Shown here: in pieces, positions 27,199-34,370 of the stretch
Numbering within the stretch: the first letter of the stretch is position 1
How the letters are laid out: each line of letters opens with the position of its first letter
Origin: Persicitalea sp964500445
GTDB lineage: Bacteria; Bacteroidota; Bacteroidia; Cytophagales; Spirosomataceae
DNA length: 64,000 nt
Direction: 5' to 3'
Assembly: GCA_964500445.1 (NCBI GenBank)
Contig: CAZCOG010000029.1
Coordinates: forward strand, 1 to 64,000
Translations under genes and position numbers: made by a program
Notes under the pieces: generated by a model
The model's database searches: none
Told to the model about the DNA's origin: nothing
The model's input: the letters and a program-made list of their open reading frames with translations, nothing else

Positions 27199-27372
27199 TT
27201 ACAGGGAGGCTATCAGGCCTTTCGACATGCCGGGCGCCTCGATACGAAAGCAAGAAGCATTATCATAGTCCTCGAAGTTCAACTTGTTTGCAATCTCGCC
27301 TTTAGCTTTGATGGCATTGGTCTTGATGTACTGAGACAGACTTCCTTTGGATTTGATTTCGAACTTTTTCAT
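27199..27372 (-). CDS. Small peptide gene, candidate precursor for the adjacent acyltransferase
   Basis: This reading frame of 57 codons starts at ATG 27372. It opens with MKKFEIKSKGSLSQYIKTNA, a basic and probably helical N-terminus, continues through an acidic middle (KLNFEDYDNAS), and ends in a short tail CFRIEAPGMSKGLIASL with a single Cys41. There is no signal peptide, no transmembrane segment and no typical double-glycine leader. It lies 38 bp upstream of the acyltransferase start and about 100 bp downstream of a -7-like element, with no other gene between. Its size, layout and context fit a ribosomal peptide precursor with leader and core, but I do not recognise the family. It could also be a small regulatory or partner protein. 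Confidence 0.6.
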   Translation of the reverse strand: MKKFEIKSKGSLSQYIKTNAIKAKGEIANKLNFEDYDNASCFRIEAPGMSKGLIASL

Positions 27373-27475
27373 GGGTAGTTTATTTAATGGTTTATAAATG
27401 AGTTCGTACCTTTGCGCGTTATCGCGAAACTTTTTCGATTAATCAGTTGGTATTCCTTTCTGATTCTTGATGTTA

Positions 27476-27483
27476 CAAAGGTA
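27476..27483 (-). promoter_or_regulatory. -7 promoter element for the peptide-acyltransferase operon
   Basis: On the minus strand the bases read TACCTTTG, an exact TAnnTTTG match, 104 bp ahead of the peptide start codon. No -33 TTTG is obvious. The 24-bp palindrome lies about 50 bp further upstream. Confidence 0.45.
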
Positions 27484-27534
27484 CAGTACCCGACTACCCG
27501 GAATAATCCGTGTTTTTTACTGTCTTTTCTTTTC

Positions 27535-27558
27535 AATCTAGTCATTAATGACTAGATT
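27535..27558. promoter_or_regulatory. Perfect 24-bp palindrome, operator-like
   Basis: AATCTAGTCATT is followed directly by its reverse complement AATGACTAGATT. It lies between the divergent peptide operon and the LytTR gene, about 52 bp upstream of the peptide promoter element and 72 bp before the LytTR start. No T-run follows on either strand, so it is unlikely to be a terminator; a dimeric DNA-binding protein site is more likely. Confidence 0.6.
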
Positions 27559-27629
27559 TATTCCGTTGGGATTTTTGTATGTGGACCGATAGTAGAAGTA
27601 AAAAAGCCCATTAAGAAAAATAGTTGATC

Positions 27630-27639
27630 GTGAAATCAC
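27630..27639. promoter_or_regulatory. Single copy of the GTGAAATCAC element at the LytTR start
   Basis: GTGAAATCAC spans the presumed GTG start codon. The same ten bases occur twice as part of a larger dyad about 1.75 kb away, upstream of the LuxR-type gene (29370-29402). A shared regulator binding both is plausible; chance cannot be excluded for a 10-mer. Confidence 0.35.
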
Positions 27640-28634
27640 TCCAATTAAATCGCTCCTTTTTAAGTAGGCCACTGAGTGGAGTTGTCCTCTTGTTCGTCAT
27701 TGTATTATTATATGCCTTGCTTAGTTGGACATTTAATCCCGACCTGGAGTCTGAAAATCTGAGCTATTCGAACGGCCTAGTAGGTTATTTACTCAACTGG
27801 GTATTTGGTTTCTATTTGCCTGAGTTGGTAAGTCTTTATATAGTACTGATTCTTATTGAGAGTTATCATAAGCTGTTGGGAATTGATGAAGTAACTCTTG
27901 ACGTAAAATCTATATTATTGTATGAACTCAAATTTCTACCTCTCTTCCTGACCTCCTATTTCTTCTTTATTCCGGTGACACTCCATCTGCGTTTCCTTAT
28001 TCGGGAGTTCCCTAATTTCGCAGCAGAGCGGTATTCGAACATCTACCTGGATATGTTATATACTTACAAAGGTTATATGACCTATACTCCTTTTATTGTC
28101 ATTCTCGGATATTTACTACTGAACACTTCTCTTATCATTGATTTCCTGCAAAACCTGAAAAAGGCGGCCAGACCTGATGAATCAGTACTGGAAGTACTTA
28201 CTTCTATGGCGGCTGGCACGCCCCGTACCTACACACAGGTGATTTCGGCAAAAACCAACGCAGGTGAAACGCTCCTCAATGTAGAGGATTGCTACCTGTT
28301 TGAAACCGAAGAAGGGGAATATTTTGTGGAACACAACAAAGGAAGATTCAAAATTTCAAAGTCACTGGCTGAGCTGGAAAACGAACTGGACCCTGACCGG
28401 TTTTTCCGAGGTAACCGTCATTATCTGCTCAATCTTGACTACTTCGACAGCTACTCTTACTGGGAAAAGGGAAAATACGTACTGCACTGCCGAAAACTTC
28501 CCCAAAAAGAGCTCATCATGCCCAGAGCGCGGATGTCGACGCTCAAGCAGTCGCTTGAAAACAACGTAGCCAATTCAGCGAAACAAGATGCTGTTACCGT
28601 CGGGCCGCTTGCGGATCCGTCAGAAAGCTCCTGA
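27630..28634 (+). CDS. Membrane-anchored LytTR-type transcriptional regulator
   Basis: About 334 residues. There is no ATG near the 5' end; GTG 27630 is the chosen start, with TTG 27624 as alternative. About four hydrophobic segments occupy residues 15-175 (GVVLLFVIVLLYALLSW, LPELVSLYIVLILIE, FLPLFLTSYFFFIPV and FIVILGYLLLN). After a short linker comes a LytTR DNA-binding domain (about 230-325): YLFETEEGEYFVEHNKGRF, then FFRGNRHYLLNLDYFDSY and KELIMPRARMSTLKQSL. It has no receiver, so any sensing would be by the membrane part. LytTR proteins often control peptide signalling and bacteriocin operons, and it faces the peptide-acyltransferase operon. Its 3' end overlaps the convergent LuxR gene by 41 bp. 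Confidence 0.85.
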   Translation: MKSLQLNRSFLSRPLSGVVLLFVIVLLYALLSWTFNPDLESENLSYSNGLVGYLLNWVFGFYLPELVSLYIVLILIESYHKLLGIDEVTLDVKSILLYELKFLPLFLTSYFFFIPVTLHLRFLIREFPNFAAERYSNIYLDMLYTYKGYMTYTPFIVILGYLLLNTSLIIDFLQNLKKAARPDESVLEVLTSMAAGTPRTYTQVISAKTNAGETLLNVEDCYLFETEEGEYFVEHNKGRFKISKSLAELENELDPDRFFRGNRHYLLNLDYFDSYSYWEKGKYVLHCRKLPQKELIMPRARMSTLKQSLENNVANSAKQDAVTVGPLADPSESS

Positions 28635-29295
28635 TTTGCAAACCTTGCCGCAGCAGGTTCCGTCCGCTATCGAGCGAGAACTTCTGCGTGATGTTTTGTT
28701 TATGAGTAGCGAGGGTACGGTAGCTCATATTAAGATGTGCTGCCACTTCATGACCAGTCATGCCTTTGGTGAGGTAATACAGTACTTCCCGTTCACGCTT
28801 GGTAAGTGACTTGATGACGTTCATTGTCTCGGTATCGGCTTCCTTAATACCCAACTCGTGGATCAGATCTTTGAAGCATGCACTATAGTAAGTGTCATTC
28901 TTCCTTGTCGATTGCAGGCAGTGATAAAGTTCTTCCAGTTGATCCTCGGCGTGGAGATATGCGCTAAATTTAGCTTCCAAAACCTTCGAGATATCACGTG
29001 TGTCATGGGAGTTGACATACATCACTACTTTAGGTACTTTCTTCAATTCGCTGAGGGCGCTCATCAACTTGGCAGCGTCACCAATCAGTCCGACTTCAGT
29101 AATGACGCAGGCGGGTTTTTTGGTTTGTATTTTACTGATCAAATCATCTAGTTTGGAAGCTCGTCCCACTACATCAAATCCCTCCGTTTTCAACAGGCTG
29201 CCAAGCACCTCACAAGTGAAGGGTTCTGACTTTGCAACCAGCACCGTAGCGTCCGTTTTTCTTAAAGCCCACTTTGATTCCATTTCCGTTTTCAT
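28594..29295 (-). CDS. LuxR/NarL-type regulator with degenerate receiver domain
   Basis: The 233-residue protein starts at ATG 29295. Residues of about 17-130 follow the receiver fold but have lost the phosphorylation chemistry: the acidic pocket reads AKSEP, the acceptor position reads ITEVGLIG (Glu in place of Asp), and the conserved Lys region reads LHAEDQ. Residues of about 165-225 are a LuxR helix-turn-helix (LTKREREVLYYLTKGMTGHE, then MSYRTLATHKQNITQKF). It should bind DNA without classical phosphorelay, either constitutively or via another ligand. GTGAAATCAC repeats lie just upstream. It ends inside the convergent LytTR gene. Confidence 0.85.
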   Translation of the reverse strand: MKTEMESKWALRKTDATVLVAKSEPFTCEVLGSLLKTEGFDVVGRASKLDDLISKIQTKKPACVITEVGLIGDAAKLMSALSELKKVPKVVMYVNSHDTRDISKVLEAKFSAYLHAEDQLEELYHCLQSTRKNDTYYSACFKDLIHELGIKEADTETMNVIKSLTKREREVLYYLTKGMTGHEVAAHLNMSYRTLATHKQNITQKFSLDSGRNLLRQGLQIRSFLTDPQAARR

Positions 29296-29369
29296 AGTAC
29301 AGTTTTTGTTTTAGCGTGTAGTTCTGAATCGAAAATAGGAGGTGAGGTTGTACTATTATAATGCATTCG

Positions 29370-29416
29370 GGTGAAATCACCACTTTAGGGCGTGAAATCA
29401 CCATATTGATTTCACC
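29370..29416. promoter_or_regulatory. Three-copy dyad repeat upstream of the LuxR-type gene
   Basis: GGTGAAATCACC (29370-29381) and CGTGAAATCACC (29391-29402) are near-palindromes with centres 21 bp apart, i.e. two helical turns on the same face. A third, inverted and partial copy ending TGATTTCACC lies at 29405-29416. They sit 75-120 bp upstream of the LuxR-type start codon. The design fits a multi-site operator for a dimeric HTH protein, perhaps autoregulation. Confidence 0.6.
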
Positions 29417-29504
29417 GGAAAGGCTCCTGACGCGCTCCCAGAGGCATTTTAGGTAAAATCCGTTTTGGCACGTCCTCCCTTACGAAAGCAATTTTACCCC
29501 CCGT

Positions 29505-29855
29505 TTGATAACATCAACAGAGCAAAATATCCTTAAAAACATCAGAGAATACGGTGGCAAAATTTTCGGTTTCACCAGGATTCGAGTGGATAGTCATAGA
29601 GATGCCGAAGATCTTTTACAGGAGGTGTGGCAGCAGTTAAGCAGTGTGGTAAACCTCGACGAAATTCAGCAAATGAGTGGCTGACTTCATGCTGCAGCGC
29701 GCAGTAAAATTATTGACCGTCGCCGTGAAAAAAGCCCCGAACGGCTGAGCGATTTCAGCTACGAAATAGCTGAGGATAGTTTCGATTTTGGGGAACTGTT
29801 ACTGGTCAATCACAGTAGTAATCCCAAGGTCGAATACACCGGACAAAATCGGTAG
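29505..29855 (+). pseudogene. Decayed ECF sigma-70 factor gene
   Basis: Reading from TTG 29505, the frame gives NILKNIREYGGKIFGFTRI, then DAEDLLQEVWQQLSS and EIQQMSG, which is sigma-70 region 2 (DAEDLLQEVW is its hallmark). A TGA at 29682-29684 then replaces what should be a Trp codon. The same frame resumes with LHAAARSKIIDRRREKSPER and FSYEIAEDSFDFGELL, the usual link after region 2, and stops at TAG 29853. Region 4, which reads the -35 element, is missing. The gene is therefore dead by a nonsense mutation and 3' truncation. A terminator-like hairpin follows. Confidence 0.8.
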
Positions 29856-29907
29856 CAAGCACCAATTGCCCCCCCTCCGGCGTAGGACTAATAAGTACCT
29901 AGTGAGT

Positions 29908-29945
29908 AAAAGCCGCTCGGACCCTATCAAAGCGGCTTTTTCTCC
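29908..29945. terminator. Bidirectional terminator
   Basis: AAAGCCGCT (from 29909) pairs with AGCGGCTTT (ending 29939), followed by TTTCTCC on the plus strand and preceded by an A-run giving Ts on the minus strand. It lies between the decayed sigma gene and the stop codon of the beta-propeller gene, 25 bp away. Confidence 0.65.
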
Positions 29946-29970
29946 TTAATAATAAAACTCCCAAAACGTT

Positions 29971-31032
29971 TCAGACTCTTTCCAATTTGACCGGATACGT
30001 TTTCTTGGCGTTCCATTGGCAGATGTAGATATTCTTATCATTATCAATGCACACGTCGTGGCAGTGCATGAACTGAGGGTAGTTTTGCACCATTAGTTGC
30101 AGTTCGCCGTTGCGGTATTCAGGCTTGGTACCACCGGGGTTCGAGATTACCTTATCCTCTTTATTAAGAATAGTCACAAAACCGGAGTTAGGCGTTTGAT
30201 TAAGGTACTTCAGACGCGACCAGCAAACACCCGCATACAGATTGTCATCGTCTAATACGGGGCGGCAAACGAATGCACCTGGCAGAAAAATCGTGGAGAG
30301 GTACTTTCCATCCAGCGTAAAGCGCTTGAATGAGTTATGCACCCGCGAAGTTACGAGTAGGGTAGGGTTAGCTTTATTTCGATAGTCGACAGCTACGCCA
30401 TGGGCGGTGGCAAACTGATCCTCCCCGTCGCCAGGTCCGCCGAATTTGTCGATATATTCACCTTTGGGCGTATATCGAAGTACCCATTGTGAACCGTATC
30501 CGTCGGCAACGTATATTGTTCCATCCGGTCCTATGGCGGTTTCGGTGGGTTTGAAGTTCATTTTTTCCTCATACGCACCTACTTTCGAAGGATGCTCTAT
30601 TGTAAGCAGTACTTTCCCTTTCAAGTCGGTTTTGACGACCTTGCCCAAATTAGGATCACAGATAAAGAGGAATTCTTCACCGTTAGCGTTCCAGAGAGTC
30701 AGGCCGTGGCCACCAGGGTATTCGTGGCCCCAACTGTCGAGCAGTTTACCCGAGCGATCATACACTAGGATATTGTTTTTAACATCATCACCAACCATGA
30801 TCAGCCGCCCCTTACTGTCTTGTACCATCTCATGGCAATTGTTGACCGGAAATTTTGATGAGTCAAGATTTCCCCATCCCAGATGTACTTTATATTTATG
30901 GGTCCCATGACCGATAATTTCCCCATTTGCTTTGGGTTGGGCATTGAGAATGTAAAAAGGTTTGAAAGTCAATGCGGTGGCAGTAAGAGTTGAGCTTTTT
31001 AAGAAAGAGCGGCGCGAGGATTTATTTTTCAT
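29971..31032 (-). CDS. Tat-exported six-bladed beta-propeller (NHL-type) protein
   Basis: The 353-residue protein has a twin-arginine signal (KSSRRSFLKSSTLTATALTF). The rest is NHL-like repeats: GRLIMVGDDVKNNILVYDR, GPDGTIYVADGYGSQWVLRY and DNKNIYICQWNAKKTYPVKL, each a blade strand set, fitting a six-bladed propeller. Comparable proteins are annotated as peptidyl-alpha-hydroxyglycine lyase-like or simply 6-bladed beta-propeller. No catalytic residues are assigned. It is divergent from susC, with 259 bp of shared upstream region, and so may be part of the same uptake locus. Confidence 0.82.
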   Translation of the reverse strand: MKNKSSRRSFLKSSTLTATALTFKPFYILNAQPKANGEIIGHGTHKYKVHLGWGNLDSSKFPVNNCHEMVQDSKGRLIMVGDDVKNNILVYDRSGKLLDSWGHEYPGGHGLTLWNANGEEFLFICDPNLGKVVKTDLKGKVLLTIEHPSKVGAYEEKMNFKPTETAIGPDGTIYVADGYGSQWVLRYTPKGEYIDKFGGPGDGEDQFATAHGVAVDYRNKANPTLLVTSRVHNSFKRFTLDGKYLSTIFLPGAFVCRPVLDDDNLYAGVCWSRLKYLNQTPNSGFVTILNKEDKVISNPGGTKPEYRNGELQLMVQNYPQFMHCHDVCIDNDKNIYICQWNAKKTYPVKLERV

Positions 31033-31291
31033 AATAAGAAAGGATGGCTTACTTCTAAAAAAGATTAAAGAGGGAAACGCTGGATATATACTATTTTCCT
31101 ATGTCCGCTTGAAAGGTATTTTAATAGATTGGAGTACACGCTGGTGCGATTTTTTATGTGAATAATCCAAGCTATTAGTTAATTCATATCAGATATACAG
31201 GTAATTTTTTTTCACGTTTGCGCGTTGGTTTTATACTAGTTCATTGTTTACATAAACCGCGAACTGTTCCACATTTTAATTCAATCATATT
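31033..31291. other. Divergent intergenic region between the propeller gene and susC
   Basis: AT-rich, 259 bp, without an open frame of note. It must hold promoters for both directions, but I could not place a good TAnnTTTG element with confidence; TTTGCGCGTTGGTTTTATAC near 31217 is the best candidate for the plus strand. Confidence 0.4.
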
Positions 31292-34200
31292 ATGAAAGCA
31301 ATCTTACAATCTGTTTGCCTGGCTATGCTGCTGACACTAAGCGGACTCGCTCAGGGACAGGATATTACTGTTTCGGGTAAGGTAACAGGAGCAGATGGCA
31401 GCGGCCTGCCGGGGGTCAATGTGTTGTTAAAAGGCACTACTTCGGGCGTACCGACGGATATCGAAGGCAATTACTCTATTTCAGTACCGTCTGAGAACTC
31501 TACGCTGGTCTTTTCTATGATCGGCATGACGCCGAAGGAAGTGACGGTTGGCAACCAAACCAATATCAATGTTAATCTTGAAGATGATGTCAGAGCTCTG
31601 AGCGAGGTAGTTGTAATCGGTTACGGAACAGCCAGTAAGCGAGATCTGACGGGAAGTATCGTCACTGTGAAGGGGTCCGAAATTGCTGACAAACCTAACG
31701 TGAACCCTGTATCGGCTTTGCAAGGCCGGGTGGCTGGTCTTTCGGTAGTCAATTCGGGTCGGCCCGGCGCTTCGCCCGATGTCCGCATCCGGGGTACTAA
31801 CTCGATTAATGGCGCCAGCCCGGTTTACATTGTCGACGGTATCCTGAACGACAATATTAATTTTTTGAATCCGGCGGATATTGAATCCATAGAAGTACTT
31901 AAGGACCCATCTTCGCTGGCAATTTTTGGAGTACGTGGTGCCAACGGTGCCATCGCCATCACAACCAAGAAAGCCGCTAATGGACAATTGAACGTGAATT
32001 TTAATACTACGGTGGGTTTTAAGCAGGTTCAGAGAAAGATGGATCTGACAAACGCTGATCAATTTAAGGAGCTCTATAATGAACAATTAGCCAACCAGGG
32101 CGCGGCTCCTTATAATTACACTAACTGGACGGGCGATACTGACTGGCAGGATCAGATTTTCCAGAAAGGTGTTTTGAACTATGATAACCTGAGCGTTTCC
32201 GGGGCCACTGAAAAGAACAAGTTTTATATGGGGCTGGGCTACGTGACTGAGGAAGGAATTATTAAAAATGAACAGTATCAGAAGATTACGGTTAACCTCA
32301 ACGACGAACTGAACGTGACAAAGTCGCTGAAATTCGGTGTTAATTTTAACGCGTATAAGGCTAACCTTCCTGTGAATAAAGGCGTGGGATCGGCCATTCG
32401 GGCTGTACCGATTGCACCTGTCATTGACGAAGCGACTGGATTATATCATACGCTGCCTGACTTTCAGAGAGCGCAGGTATATAATCCATTGGTAGATGTA
32501 GATCTGCAAAAAAATACGGCTGTCAATCGGGAGTATCGTGGAGTAGGTAGCATCTTTGGTCAGGTATTCTTTCTGAAAGATTTTAATTTCAAAGCCACGC
32601 TTTATGCTGACTATGGCTTTAACACGGGTCGCTCATACCAGCCTTTGATTACGGTTTACAATCCAGAAATAGTCGGTGACGATAAACGTGACAATCTGGT
32701 ACGGCAGACTTCTGTGAATCAGTACCAAAATATTTTTACCAAGTTGCAGCAGGATTATCTGCTCACTTATGCTAAGAAATTCGGCGGACATGACCTGACG
32801 GTACTGGGTGGAGTGACCACTTACTACCGGAGTTCAGAGGCAACCAGTTCCAGTGTGCAGCAAGGATCTAGTTTCCCAATTCCCAATGATCCGCAGTACT
32901 GGTACGTCGACAACGTGGGCGATCCATCTACGAAGCGTGGTAACGGTTCGGCCTGGGAATCAGCGACGCTCTCCTACCTTGGTCGGGTACTTTACAACTA
33001 TAATGGTAAGTACTTGCTGAATGCATCTTTCCGCCGCGACGGTAGTTCAGCATTTACAGGCAGTGGTCGCTGGCAAAATTTTGGAGCCATCGGTGCGGGT
33101 TGGTTGGTTAGTGAAGAAGATTTCTTCAAGGAACAAAGCGTAATCGACTATCTGAAAATCAAAGGCTCCTGGGGAATTCTGGGTAGCCAGAATATCGACG
33201 AACGCTATCGGTATCCGGCATATCCGACGCTCACGGCAGCTAATTCAGGCGTTTTTGGCGAAAATGTGGTAGCTGCTTTACAGAATGAGTACTTGTATGA
33301 CCCTAATCTGCATTGGGAAAATATCCGAGCTTTTGAGGCGGGCTTTGAGCTTTATACCCTGCAAAACCGACTGTTCCTGGAAGCTAATTACTACAATAAG
33401 CTGACCAACGATATCCTGGCGTTGATTCCCGGTGCGGCGGGTACGGCCCCCGGCCTTACCAATGCAGGTCAAATTTCGAACCAGGGTATCGAGCTGACGG
33501 CTACCTGGAATCAAGACGTTACCAATGACTTTTCTTATAGTATCAATGGTAATTTCACTACACTTAATAACGAGGTCAAACAACTTGCTACCCAAGGTTT
33601 TGCCATCATTAACGGCGCTTCCCGAACGACCGAAGGGTTCCCAATCGGTTATTTCTATGGATACAAAGTAGCGGGCGTCTATCAGAATGATATCGATGTG
33701 GTGAGATCTGCCCCCAGTTCCATTGGAGATGTGGCTCCCGGCGATCTGAAATACGCTGACACCAACGGCGACGGTACTATCACTGAGGCCGACCGGACCA
33801 TTATCGGTAATCCGACCCCCGACTTTACGTACGGTATTAATCTTACGGCCAATTATAAAGGCTTTGACATCGGAATTCAGGGCACGGGCGTATATGGAAA
33901 CGAAATCTTTCGTGACTGGAACCGAGGTACTTTCGCGCAGTTTAATTACCAAACCTCCCGGCTTGATCGCTGGAACGGCGCGGGAACTTCTAACTGGGAG
34001 CCTGTGCTGAATACCGGACGCTCAAACAACTACCTTATTTCGTCGTATTGGATCGAAGATGGTAGTTATTTCCGGATTCGTAATGTACAGTTGGGGTATA
34101 ATTTCAGAAAAGAGCTGCTTACCCGTATCAAATTGAAATCGTTGCGGGTGTTTGTGAATGCACAAAACCTTGCCACATTCACCAATAGCTCGGGCTTTAC

Positions 34201-34297
34201 ACCTGAAATAGGCGGCAGTACTATCTCTTTCGGTGTGGACAATGGTACGTATCCGCTACCGGCGATTTATACGTTTGGTCTGAATGTTAATTTTTAA
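31292..34297 (+). CDS. SusC/RagA-family TonB-linked outer membrane transporter
   Basis: The 1001-residue protein has a signal peptide ending LAQGQDITVSG, a carboxypeptidase-like regulatory (CNA-B/STN-type) domain at about 22-100 (GKVTGADGSGLPGVNVLLKG), and the SusC plug with the signature VVVIGYGTASKRDLTGS, then a 22-strand barrel ending in an aromatic residue (TFGLNVNF). It is the outer membrane pore that with SusD imports large ligands using TonB. No regulator, glycoside hydrolase or sulfatase lies next to it, so the ligand is unknown. Confidence 0.96.
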   Translation: MKAILQSVCLAMLLTLSGLAQGQDITVSGKVTGADGSGLPGVNVLLKGTTSGVPTDIEGNYSISVPSENSTLVFSMIGMTPKEVTVGNQTNINVNLEDDVRALSEVVVIGYGTASKRDLTGSIVTVKGSEIADKPNVNPVSALQGRVAGLSVVNSGRPGASPDVRIRGTNSINGASPVYIVDGILNDNINFLNPADIESIEVLKDPSSLAIFGVRGANGAIAITTKKAANGQLNVNFNTTVGFKQVQRKMDLTNADQFKELYNEQLANQGAAPYNYTNWTGDTDWQDQIFQKGVLNYDNLSVSGATEKNKFYMGLGYVTEEGIIKNEQYQKITVNLNDELNVTKSLKFGVNFNAYKANLPVNKGVGSAIRAVPIAPVIDEATGLYHTLPDFQRAQVYNPLVDVDLQKNTAVNREYRGVGSIFGQVFFLKDFNFKATLYADYGFNTGRSYQPLITVYNPEIVGDDKRDNLVRQTSVNQYQNIFTKLQQDYLLTYAKKFGGHDLTVLGGVTTYYRSSEATSSSVQQGSSFPIPNDPQYWYVDNVGDPSTKRGNGSAWESATLSYLGRVLYNYNGKYLLNASFRRDGSSAFTGSGRWQNFGAIGAGWLVSEEDFFKEQSVIDYLKIKGSWGILGSQNIDERYRYPAYPTLTAANSGVFGENVVAALQNEYLYDPNLHWENIRAFEAGFELYTLQNRLFLEANYYNKLTNDILALIPGAAGTAPGLTNAGQISNQGIELTATWNQDVTNDFSYSINGNFTTLNNEVKQLATQGFAIINGASRTTEGFPIGYFYGYKVAGVYQNDIDVVRSAPSSIGDVAPGDLKYADTNGDGTITEADRTIIGNPTPDFTYGINLTANYKGFDIGIQGTGVYGNEIFRDWNRGTFAQFNYQTSRLDRWNGAGTSNWEPVLNTGRSNNYLISSYWIEDGSYFRIRNVQLGYNFRKELLTRIKLKSLRVFVNAQNLATFTNSSGFTPEIGGSTISFGVDNGTYPLPAIYTFGLNVNF

Positions 34298-34370
34298 GGA
34301 CACAAGGTATTTTGCCGTTAATCAAATGGATTCCAAGGATTTTTAAATCTTAAACGAGCGTATAGCGCTT

